NCBI GenBank assembly: GCA_038380795.1 | Contig: CM076264.1 | Location: forward strand, 73,587,223-73,651,222 | Direction of reading: 5' to 3' | Length of the DNA stretch: 64,000 nucleotides | Source: Pyrocephalus nanus | Taxonomy: Eukaryota > Chordata > Aves > Passeriformes > Tyrannidae | Part shown: positions 34,317-44,000 of the stretch, in pieces | Layout: every line of letters starts with the position of its first letter | Position numbering within the stretch: position 1 is the first letter of the stretch | Notes under the pieces: generated by a model | Told to the model about the DNA's origin: nothing | Databases searched by the model: none | The model's input: only the letters and a program-made list of their open reading frames with translations | Program-made: the position numbers and the translations under genes

Positions 34317-37300
34317 GTTCTTCTGTTCTTTTCCAGCCCAGTTTTTCTGTTTCTATATGTTTTTTCCCCCCTTTTTCCAAGGCATCTGCTTTGGAAGGTG
34401 GCTGGGGGTACTGCCGTTCTTCCTGCTGTTCCCTGGAGATCACTTTCTCCAGGATTTTTGAGCGACACAGCGAGGCACAAGGGAAAAGACAGTGTAGGAA
34501 AAGCCTGAATTGCTGACACCAGGATCTCTGCACTAACAGCCCTGCTCACCTGGTGATGCTGAGGCCAAAAGTCCGGGAAGGATTTGCCTCCTGTGCACTT
34601 TCCAGTACAGCCAAACAACGGCCTTGGCTGCACCAGCTCAGGTTGTTCCCACCATATATCCCAGAGAATCCTGCAGCACTTGCACAGCCCATGGAAGATG
34701 CAGCAGTTCTCCAAGCTCCCTGCTGAATGATCCCAGTGCTGGTTACTGGGAGGCACTGGGAGATATCCTGGCTGTGGGACAGCACAGCCCCTGGCCAGCA
34801 CACAGGTTGTGCGTGTGAGATAGTGCCACCTTTGGTCCTGCTTTCCTCCTGTGTCCCAGGGAAAGTATTTCCAATTTTCCTGGTCCAAATGAAGCCAAAA
34901 GGGTGCTTTAGGTGTGAGAACTCGCAGAAATGCAGTCGTGGGGGACTTGTAAATTTAGCAGAGAGGAAGTTGTGGTAAGAATAAGTATTTGGGACTTCGC
35001 AGACACAAGCCATAAACAGCAGCAAATTTCAGGCATTTGGGGTGTGTGTTTCCTACAATGATTTATTGAGGATTGTGATGGATCTTCCACACATAGATTT
35101 CTTTTTTGCCCCAATTTTGTTGATTGGATACTTTTCTCAGCAGCTGTATCCTTTCCAGGTATTCATGTAGGAAGGTCTTAAAGCCTATAGCTCCCAGGAT
35201 ATTAAAAGAAAATATCATTTGAGCTTTATCATTCTGGAAATCACCTTGCTAGGAGGGAATAAGGAAGAACAGACCTGAAAGGGGGAATTTCTCCTCCTCA
35301 TCTGGGCTCATTTTTTTTTCTAATCACAACGGTGAGCTGGATGGTTGTTCTGTGTCTAGACTGTTTATCATCACAGGGAAATATTTATGATAGAGCTCCC
35401 TGTCCCTTGGACAGCTTGTCAAATGATGACTGAATAGCAAATGTCATTATTACTCATTCCCATGAATTGCAGCAGCTACACTGGGATGACTGAAAGGTCA
35501 CAGAGGCCTTTTTAGCAAAGGGCAGACTCTCAGAAGTGACTTTTGAAACTGCCTGTAGCCTGAATATACTTTCAAAGGGAAGCTCCTGGGCTTTCAGGTT
35601 CCCTTTGTAGTCTTGGTAAAACCTTTCATTGAGTTATTGTCAGGGGACTGTGAGGAAAAAGGGGAAATGCACTCACAAGAAGCGATACTGTTTGATCTTT
35701 GCCCTTCCCTGTTGTGTTTGTGATCCCCAGTCTCGCTCCGGATAGAATTTCTAGCGGGATTTTGTATTTATGTTAGAATGTTTCTCCTGCGCCGGACGTG
35801 GTTTTGGTTTTTCTCCTGGGAATGTATGTTTTTGTTTGACTGCTCGAGTGTCCCTCAAGTGGGTGAATGAATCATGGAAATTCTGTATTGTGGCTGGATG
35901 GAAAGATAATAAAGCCTTAAATCTGGGCCCTCCACGGTAAGTTTACTTTGCCTGGTTTGCAGGTAACAGGGATTAGTCTTTCTCTAGTAAACAAACAGTG
36001 TAGAGGATGGAAAACTCAGCTGGGCTGTCTGGAGTTGTTGTAGTTATTTAACACAGGTATTTTCAGACTGTTCTTGGTGTCCTGCCTGGGGAAACACAAG
36101 TGGCTTTGTCGTCATTTGTTACTCAGCCCAGAGCAGGAGCCAAAATCAGCACCCAGGTACCCTTGTGATAAAGAATCCTGGCTTAGAAAATCAGAATCCC
36201 CCTGCTCTAAGCTGCCTATTTTCTGCTTGCCTTTGAGAGTTATATTTTAACTTGACAAGGGTCTCCTGCTAGATGTCAGTGTGGGGGTGGATCCCCCGAA
36301 GATTTCAGCATGTGCCAGAGTCCTTTTCGCCACAGACATGCTCTCAATGCCAATGATGGATCTTGGCAAGGGCGGGCAACCTGTAAAGCACAACACAACC
36401 CCTGGCTTATATCAGGTGTCTTTGCACTGGGAGATTCCTGGCTTCAGGTGGATAATGGCATTTTTACTGATATTTTTAAATCTGAGGATGAAAAACGCTG
36501 CGTGAGAACGGTAAGAGGCAAAGCCTTTTTACTCCAAAAGCCAGGAATGAGGTGTTTTGGAGCATGGAGGGGTACTGCCTGCTGCCTGTTTTTTATTTTC
36601 CTAAAAAACAGCTTATACCAGGCTTGTTCTTCATCTCACCTGACAGTTCTAGGAACGGGGCATTATGTTGGTCAATAGGAATCAAGAGAACAATCTCTTA
36701 ATGGCTCAAAATCATTATTTTGCTTGTCAGGGAAAGAAAATAATCAATCCATCCAATAAACCTCCTTGGCCAGACTTCAAACAGCCGCAGACTCAGAAGT
36801 ACAGCTTCATACAGTGTCCAGGTACCCTTCCACCCAAATTGTGCCCACCATGTGCTCTCCTGATTCGTTTGCTGGACTCCCTTCCCCACCTGAACGTGGG
36901 TGCTGAAGGACATGAGATCTGAGCTATTTCTGTCCATTCCAGGGAGAATTTTCCATGGTGCAAGAAACCCTCTCAGAAAGAGATCTTCCAGGCAATAATA
37001 CACTTTCCTTTCTCCATTTCGATTATGTCTCTGGATTGCAGGTCTTGGCTATCTTTTCAGGTGTGTTTTGCACAAGGAGGTCTTTCTCCTCCCTAGTTTT
37101 TAGATTACTCTCTCTGGACATTTATCATTCACTTTACATTTCATTCATAAACCTGTTCTTCATGTGTTCCTCCCAGGAAAGATGCTTTACTTACCATGTG
37201 GTCTGTTCACAGAAAACAAGTAAGAGAGGCACAAAAAAAATGCTGATTTTAAGATTTCATCAAATTTCTTTGGAACTACTGTCTGAATGTGTCACCAACC

Positions 37301-38167
37301 TCAGCCATATCTGTCAATTCCTCTTCCTTAATGAATCAAACGCTGCACTAAATATAGGCTTGCAATTCATCTTGGCTTTATTTTCCTCCAGGTTATTGCA
37401 TTTCTGTGTACCCTCAAAATGCCTCACAAACATGCCTGGGGCTTTGGGCTGGCTGGGCTCTGTTGCCAAATTTGAACTGGAGAAAGAGGGTAGAGCCCAG
37501 GGGACCCCAGCTACTCAGAGCTTTCTAGATATAGTCCAAATCCCTCGAATTGCAGCCAAGAGAGCTCAGAGCTGGTGCAGCAGCCCTGCAGCACGGTTGT
37601 TTATTTGCTATGGAGGAAATAGAAGTGCCATTCAGTAGGAATTGGCTCACCAGCTTTCCCAGCTGCTGGATGACTAGCGTCCCTCAACGGGTCAGCTTCT
37701 CTGTGGGAACAGGGAGCACCAGTCTGTTCCTTGGGGCTCCTCTTTGTCTACAAACAAACAGGGCCTGGATTAGAGGCAGCCCTAGGGGCAGGTATTGCTC
37801 TGTGAGATGCTGAGGATTCCAGGAAGGAAATCCTGGCTTCCCCACTGTTCCCTCCAGACAGGTATCTCCAAGCTGGATCATAAAACTCATCCCATTTCCT
37901 CATCATCTCGGACTGTGTCCGGCCTGGTGGGAAAGACTGCTCTTTCCAGCCAAGATAACCAACCTTGTTGCCAATTCCTCTCTTTCCAGATATAGCTGGT
38001 TAAAAGAGGGATATGGCTCATTTCCCCGAAGTCCTTTAGTTTGCAAAGCTCTGCTTCCATCTGTAGGCTCAGTGGAGACCCAGTGCTGAGCCTGTGGGGC
38101 GTGTGTGAGAAGGCAGAGCAGGCTCAGAAACCACATTTCAAACACAGCGTGTGGCCATGAGATGCTA
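34317..38167. other. non-coding single-copy DNA, 3.9 kb
   Basis: No gene was established. From 35,115 to 36,280 neither strand has an open frame of 60 codons, yet the DNA is not simple-sequence or a known repeat; it contains an NKX2-like TCAAGTG at 35,855-35,861 and a GATA-type AGATAA at about 35,904. A donor-like 'gaacggtaagag' lies at about 36,508-36,519, after a short open stretch, but no full exon can be defended. The 227-codon + frame at 36,955-37,638 shows no domain. Confidence 0.4.
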
Positions 38168-38435
38168 CAGAATCACAGAATATCCTGAGTTGGAAGGGAC
38201 CTCCATGAGGATCATTAAGTCCAACTCCTGACCCGGCACAGGACACCTCGAGAATCCCACCATGTGCCTGAAAGCACTTTCCAAATGCTCCTTGAACTCT
38301 GGCAGGTTTAGGGCTGTGACCACTGCCTTGGTGAGCCTGTTCCAGTGCCTGACCACCTCTGAGGGAAGAACCTTTTCCTAATATTCAACCTAAACCTCCC
38401 CTGAAGTTCCAGCTGTTCCCTTGGGTTCTGAAGGG
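38168..38435 (-). mobile_element. CR1: CR1 LINE 3' end, 'tatcctgagttgg' subfamily, antisense
   Basis: The + strand reads 'cagaatatcctgagttggaa', 'gtccaactcctgacccggca', 'ccttgaactctggcaggttt', 'agcctgttccagtgcctgac' and 'cctaatattcaacctaaacc'. It is the same subfamily and orientation as the 9.18-kb copy and retains the same blocks. Confidence 0.93.
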
Positions 38436-39116
38436 CAGTCAGGGAAGCGCAAGGCCTGGAAGAAAATGGCCTTCAAGCACAATGTGTACGGAATGGAAAA
38501 GTTTGCACATTTATTTAATATCTGATGGAATCTGGGAAACCCGAATCCGTGTTATTCTTGCTGTTTCCTTCAGATGTTTCGGCTGGCTCAGCAACCTCAG
38601 CCCAGCCGTGCAGGTGCAAACCTCTGGCAGGCAGCTGGCCGTGTTTTATAAAGCCTTAAAATGCTTGAAGGCAGTTTGCAGACACGACTGATTTCTATCC
38701 AAGGTGCACTCTTTCCTCCAGACTTTCTCTCCAGGCATCCAAAAGCAATTTCAGCCAGTGTTTAATGGGAAGGCTGCAGGGTGTCTGAGTATTCCAGCTC
38801 TGTGATGGACCCTCATCCTGTGTGTTACACATTGCTTGATTCTGGTAACAAATGTGGTTTTTTTCAAAGAAGATATAACTTAATAAACCATGCTGTTTAC
38901 AGGGCTGCTAGTTGGAGAGGAGAATTTTACCCTATAGCTGCACCAAAGGCATCAAATTCAGAATGAGCAGAGATGTCTTGCCTCTGCTTTAGGGCTATGA
39001 ATGCTGTCTCCCAATGAGTGACAATGGAATTGGATTATTTTGGCTTTCCCCTCCATTTGGGAGAAGTCTCCATGGCAGAGGCTCTGTGCCTCCATTTAAA
39101 CATATATATATCATAT
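38436..39116. other. non-coding single-copy DNA, 0.7 kb
   Basis: No gene or repeat was recognised. Confidence 0.5.
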
Positions 39117-39250
39117 TTAGAATCACTGAATGATTTGGGTTGGATCTTAATTTTAACCCCCTGCCATGGGCAGGGTTACCTTCCACTAGACCAGGTTGCT
39201 GAGAGCCCTGTCCAACCAGGTCTTGAACACTTCAAGGGATGGTGCATCCA
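39117..39250 (-). mobile_element. CR1: CR1 LINE fragment, antisense, cut by AT-rich block
   Basis: The + strand reads 'agaatcactgaatgatttgg', 'gccatgggcagggttacctt', 'ccactagaccaggttgctga' and 'gaacacttcaagggatggtg', then stops exactly where the TA-rich inverted-repeat block begins. The AT block thus marks either the truncation point or a later expansion inside the element. Confidence 0.92.
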
Positions 39251-39550
39251 ATATATACCATATATTATATATATATAGTATATATTATACATATAGTGTA
39301 TATATATTTACACTATATGTATTATAGCGTATTGAGTACATGTATACATTATGTATACATATATACACATTATGTATACATTTTGTATTATATGTTTATA
39401 TGCCTTATAGTATCTATGTAGTATATAGAGTTTGCATATGTACATATACATATATGTACATATACAAACATATGTACATATACAAACTCTATATACTCTA
39501 TGTATTATAGTCCATAGATATACTATCTATATTATATATATCCTATATGC
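39251..39550. repeat. TA-rich block with long inverted repeats
   Basis: About 300 bp of TA/CATA-type sequence. One inverted repeat has arms 39,287-39,300 and 39,309-39,322 (14 bp, 8-nt spacer). A larger one has arms 39,420-39,447 and 39,470-39,497 (28 bp with a single mismatch at 39,435/39,482, 22-nt spacer). An 18-bp unit is repeated head to tail at 39,452-39,469 and 39,470-39,487. The stretch could extrude as cruciforms. It lies about 500-800 bp upstream of the CpG island. Confidence 0.9.
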
Positions 39551-39754
39551 ATTGTATCAGCTGTGTGGTCTGCCTGAGGGCCACTGTGGGGTAGTGCTGG
39601 AACCCCCATTACCATCCCCTACCTCTAAAGGAGAAGGGAGAGGTTTATTAACCCAGAGGGTTTATTAACCCCGGATCTCTGCAATGGGCTGCGGCTGAGA
39701 CGTCCCTTGTTCTGAGGCTCGCCCTGCAAGAGGGACATAATCCTCCGGCGGATT
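39551..39754. other. spacer before copy B
   Basis: Single-copy DNA with rising CpG content. It has no firm counterpart upstream of copy A, although a 'gggctg' to 'gag' stretch near 39,690 might be a faint continuation of the duplication. A solo LTR cannot be excluded but no terminal TG/CA borders were found. Confidence 0.4.
39642..39671. repeat. 13-bp direct repeat, 17-bp period
   Basis: GGTTTATTAACCC occurs at 39,642-39,654 and 39,659-39,671. Each unit contains AATAAA on the minus strand and an HNF1-like ATTAAC half-site on the plus strand. Which, if either, is used cannot be told from sequence. Confidence 0.75.
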
Positions 39755-40253
39755 TTAGAGGTCTTCGGGATGAAGGAAAAGCGTAAAGCTACGCCTATTT
39801 TTGATTTTCCATGGCATTTTTCTTCGCTATATCACACTGCCTCGTGCAACTGCATAAACACTGATAGGACTGAGTGGCAGAAGGGGAAAACGGACGCCGG
39901 GAGATAAGAAAAACCTGACGGCGTTCGGAGAGGGTTGTGCTGGGCTGTGGTCTTCTGGTCCCCCTGTGGGCCGGGCTGTAGTTGTGAGATGGGCCCCGAT
40001 GAGATTAATTTCATTGTCTGGACGGGAGTAGGAAAAAAAAACCCTGCACATTGAATTAAGTGCTTTTCCACGCCGGGTCCGTTCTGCGGTTCTCAGAACG
40101 CCTCGGAGCGGGGACACCCACGGCAGCCTCGGAGCGCAGCGGCCAAACCGCGAAGGGCGAAAAAGAGCCTTCCTTTCGCGTTCGGGAACAACACCGTGTT
40201 TAACGCGCTCCTTCCATCGAATAGGTGCCCCTAACCTTGAAGTTTCGCGTTCG
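39755..40253 (+). repeat. duplicated segment, copy B (CpG-rich)
   Basis: This is the direct-orientation partner of 29,578-30,030 and forms the upstream shoulder of the CpG island. It keeps CpGs at positions where copy A has TG or CA. Near its right end an 11-mer, TTTCGCGTTCG, occurs at 40,174-40,184 and 40,243-40,253; its TTTCGCG core resembles an E2F site. In copy A the corresponding stretches read 'ttcatgttta' and 'tttgtgtttg'. An insertion of about 60 bp around 40,100-40,160 has no clear equivalent in A. Similarity stops just where the GC-rich exon candidate starts. Confidence 0.85.
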
Positions 40254-40720
40254 AGCCGCCCAGGCTGGCGGGCGGGGAGGAGGAAGCGGCGAAGGAGGAG
40301 GGGGAAGCGGCGGAGGAGGAGGCGGGGGCGGAGGCCGCTCGAGGCGGAGCCAGGGCGGGCCGCAGGGGAGGCGGCTGGAAAACAGGCCGGCGCTGGTTCT
40401 GGCCCCGCAGTGCCCGCAGCCGCCGCTCAGCAGCGCCGGGAGCCGCTCAGCCGCGGGAGGGCAGCGAGGCGAGAGCCGGGCGGGCGCCCAGACCCCGACA
40501 GTCCCCTCCGGCACCGCACAGAGAGGTACGAGCCGGGCGGGGGGGCGGCGGCCCCGGGTCCGCTCGCCGAGGGATCCCCCTCGGCGGCACCTGCGGAGGT
40601 TGGGCCGGTGCCGCCTCGGCGGGGGCTGCCCGGCTCTGGCCCCGCACGGAGCGCCCGGGGGGTGCGGGGAGAGGGCGGGGGGCTTTGTCTGAGGGGATGG
40701 ACCCGGGACCCGTCCCCCGC
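40060..40720 (+). promoter_or_regulatory. CpG island promoter
   Basis: The only dense CpG island of the window: GC content is very high and CpG is frequent throughout, in sharp contrast to its flanks. A GC box (GGGCGGGG) lies at 40,270-40,277, and two E2F-like TTTCGCG cores lie just upstream. No TATA box is present near it, as is usual for CpG-island promoters with dispersed start sites. The weaker shoulder extends left through copy B to about 39,700. Direction is inferred as + because a donor-like site follows on that strand; a divergent minus-strand transcript is possible. Confidence 0.85.
40254..40525 (+). other. candidate first exon, probably 5' UTR
   Basis: A G- and purine-rich stretch (40,265-40,345, many GGA/GGC units) is followed by GC-rich sequence up to the donor-like 'cagagag' / 'gtacga' at 40,525/40,526. 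The start is not defined; the left edge is set at the end of copy B. ATG codons are scarce. Frames across it translate to glycine-, proline- and alanine-rich text typical of GC-rich UTRs, so no CDS is called. The gene cannot be named because no downstream coding exon was found within the window. If the donor is real, 40.5-64 kb is first intron. Confidence 0.45.
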
Positions 40721-40724
40721 ACCC

Positions 40725-41094
40725 ACCTGCCCGAGCCACTCCAGGGGCCGTTCCCTGCGCCCCATCCCGCACGCCCACCTGCCCGAACCACTCCAAGGTC
40801 CATCCCCCGTGCCCTGTCCTACACACCTGCCCGAGGGGCCGTTCCCTGTGCCCCATCCTACACGGCACCCTGAGAGGTCATTCCCCCTGCCCCATCCCAC
40901 ACGGCACCCTGAGAGGTCATTCCCCCTGCCCCATCCCACACGGCACCCTGAGAGGTCATTCCCCCTGCCCCATCCCACACGGCACCCTGAGAGGTCATTC
41001 CCCGTGCCCCATCCCACACGGCACCCTGAGAGGTCATTCCCCCTGCCCCATCCCACACGGCACCCTGAGAGGTCATTCCCCCTGCCCCATCCCA
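40725..41094. repeat. 39-bp minisatellite with degenerate leader
   Basis: Six tandem 39-bp units occupy 40,861-41,094, each starting CACGGCACCC and ending CCCCATCCCA. They are nearly identical; the fourth (40,978-41,016) has CCCCGTG where the others have CCCCCTG. Between about 40,725 and 40,860 are diverged relatives with a CACCTGCCCGA start. As 39 is a multiple of 3, all frames stay open across the array and give 13-residue repeats on both strands; this explains the 275- and 253-codon frames here and is not evidence for a protein. On the minus strand each unit has four G runs (GGG, GGGG, GGGGG, GGG). Confidence 0.95.
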
Positions 41095-44000
41095 CGCACC
41101 CCAAAACACCCCAGGAACGTGCCCACCCCTCGCTCCTCAGCCCCTCGACACCCCAGCTCAGCTGCAGAGCAGGAGGCTGCGGTGTCATATCCCTGTTTTT
41201 TGGGGAGGGTGGGAGAAGGGATCGCTGTTTTGACTAAGGGCAGGGAAGCCCATGGTCGTGTAGGGATGTTGGGATGCTTTGGGTCTCTTTTCCCCCCCCT
41301 CTGTGTGTTGATGTCAGCGCATCTCCCGCACGCGATGCTCGCCTCCGCATTCCCCGCCTTGGCATTCCAGGCGATGACAAGAGGAGGAAAGGTTAAGTGG
41401 GGAAGTCACCGTGGTCGGGATGTAAATGACGAGCTGTGAAGACTCGCTCGGTGTTTCTTGTTTACACAAAGCTGTTACAAATACCGGGGGCTTGGCAAGT
41501 TCGCACCGGTCTGGCGTTTTCAGTCAAATCCATTGACTTCTTCGGAACTGCTCGTCTTTGAGGTCGCTGTGATAGGCGAGGAATGATTAGCCCCGGACTC
41601 GCGGTGGTGAAATGCACAGAGCCAATTGTCAGTTACCGAGCCTGACCTCAAAACAAAGCAATTTCAGCAATTTACATCCTCACCCCCAGACGCGGAGCCT
41701 TGCTCTGATCGCCCCAAAAAGGGCTGTGCGTGGTGTATAGACACTCTGCCCCAAACCCGGTGCCAGCTGTAATTGCTCGTATATCAGATGTAAACACAAG
41801 CTTTATGTAAAAGTGAAACCATATGTATCAGCTAACGTGCATCCACTCCGCGATCCTGCACAAACAGAGTCGAGCCCGGAGCTCTGTCCTTAGCTCACCC
41901 TGTTGATCCACTTTTCCCGTAGCCTGTACGGCGCAGCCCTATTCCCAGAGTTACCAGACAGGTTTAGTGGAGAACAAGAAATCAGCCCAGGAGCATTTCT
42001 GCGTGTTGTGCAAGAACGCTGTTATGTTCTCAGTCCTTTACAGATGTTGTTTTATTGACTTAGTGATAACATTTTGTTCTCCTAGGTCCTTTTCGCTTTC
42101 CAGATTGTTAGCCCAGCACTTACTAATCTTTTATGGCACTGCTGTGGAACAGATGTACCATGTTTTTTAGGGAGTAGCAGGCTCCGTGGTTTCAGCTGGC
42201 TGTGCCTCTAAAAAAAGCCAGTGCTGCCTTTCCCTCGTGCCGCTGTTGTGAAGTGGGTAGCCGGACTAGGAAGCAGTTTTGGATGACTACTGAGCTGGCA
42301 AAGATCCAAAGGTCTTGGGTCTGACTCAGTGCCTGCTTCCAAATCATTGTGTCGTTGCTCAAATGTTTACCTGGGCATCTCTGGGTTTGGAGGAGCATCC
42401 AGCTGGTATTTTGGCTGAGCCGTGCATGGGAATAGGCACAGAGCTCTGGGGCTTTAAGTCCTGAAAATGCTGGCTGATGTTGTTAGCTGTGGTTGTTTTT
42501 CCTTCTCTATCCTTTGGCTCCACGGAGCAGCCGCTCTGGAGCTGCAGAGCTTTGTGCCACGCTTCCCTGGGATGCTGGGGTGTGTGGCTGGAACCCCACA
42601 AACGCACTGCACGTGTCCTGGGATCCCATATCCTTGTCTCTGTGGCTGCTGAAAGCACTCCTGGGTGTCCCTCTCTGGTTTGTGCTGAAAGGGCTTTCTC
42701 CTGTTGCGCCTGTCCTACCAAAACGTGCCGTCACGAGTCAGCTGTGGTGCCTCTGAAACACGGGATGGAGGGGGCTCAGTTGACTTGGTGGGTTTGAAGG
42801 AGTTGAGGTGGAGTTTGTTAAGCTCAGTCAAACTGTTAGTGTTCCTCACAAACAGGGGATCAGCAATTTATGGGCTCCCCACAGCATCCTTTGGTCTATG
42901 AGGTGTGATGGTGCTTTTACTGACCTCCACCTTTGCCAAGTAGTGCAGTTTGGGTTTTCCACCATCTTCCATCCCTCAAAGGCTATCGGATTCCTGCCTG
43001 TCTCTGCCTCAGAAGGCTGGAGGAGTATTCCTGCCTCCTGCTGCCTGCCTCCAAAGTGTATCTGCCCGTCTCTCAGTGCCACTTACATCGCTTTGTATTT
43101 TCTGTTCCTGTCATCCCCACAGAAAAGTAATCCCTTCAAATCAAATCTGAGGTTCTCCAGCTAAATTCCTGCTGGCCCAAATGAGCTCCTAAGGAGAAGG
43201 GTGATGCTGACTTCTGAAGTATGTGGATTTACTTTGTGTGATTGGGTTATACAAAAAAAGAGAGAGAAATTGTTTTCTCTGTTCCTTTTACAAATGTTAA
43301 AGCACAGCCTGCTGTGTTTCACAAGTCTCACCGCTGTCTCCTTCTCTCTCAGTAATTGTAATTAACAGACCAGAAAATGGAAAAATGTAGAAATACCCTC
43401 TCCCAGTGGCCACAAACACTAGTCCTCTCCAGAAGTTAATGAAGTCAAGTCTATGGAAATTAAATAACTGATTTTTCAAGCTCTGTTGTTGAGTTAAAAC
43501 ATAATGTCAGAGGGATAAATTATAAAGGGATATAAAGATTGCCTCTTGAAACTGATGTGGGTGAAGAATGGATTTGAACTCTCCCTTCTCAAGAGGGAGT
43601 CTAAACCTCTGGCTTAAAAATGTTGGCTTAAGGATCTGTCCTTCTCTGCTTGGGTGCAAAAAATAATCAGTAGCACAGCAGTAATGTGGGAGAGGGATGG
43701 TAACCCACCAGGGGAATAAGGAATAGAAGCACTGCCATAAAAAACCCCAAATGCAACCAATTCGCCTCATTACAGACTCCTGAGAAGCAAATGATTTAAC
43801 AAATGGCATCTCAAAACCACCTTTGTGGTTTTTCCAGGCTATGTTACCGTCCTTGTTGTCTTCCTGTTGAGGGAACCTGACAATTTCCAGCCACCCCTGA
43901 TCCTTTGTCCCGTTCCCATCGGCTCTGTGGATGTGTTGGCTTTGCTGTGCCCAGGCTTTCCGTGCTCCCCATGGAGGGCCCATGGGTGTGTGCACTGGAG

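Noticed and set aside
36955..37638. 227-codon + frame with hydrophobic stretches
   Set aside because: Composition reflects T-rich DNA; there is no domain, no Kozak context and no splice context.
39239..39668. Tyr/Ile-rich + frames in the TA block
   Set aside because: Translation of TA/CATA simple sequence.
29578..40253. Copies A and B as the two LTRs of a 10-kb endogenous retrovirus
   Set aside because: The spacing would fit, but no gag, pol or env-like frame lies between them, no primer-binding site or polypurine tract was found, no TG/CA borders are visible, and copy B is continuous with a CpG-island promoter.
40427..41188. 253-codon minus frame across the minisatellite and island
   Set aside because: It is the mirror case of the + frame: the repeat unit explains its length and no domain is recognisable.
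40410..41237. 275-codon + frame with 13-residue repeats ending in the minisatellite
   Set aside because: The array unit is 39 bp, so every frame stays open; both strands give equally long repeat frames. The upstream part is GC-rich UTR-like text, and the frame crosses the donor-like site.
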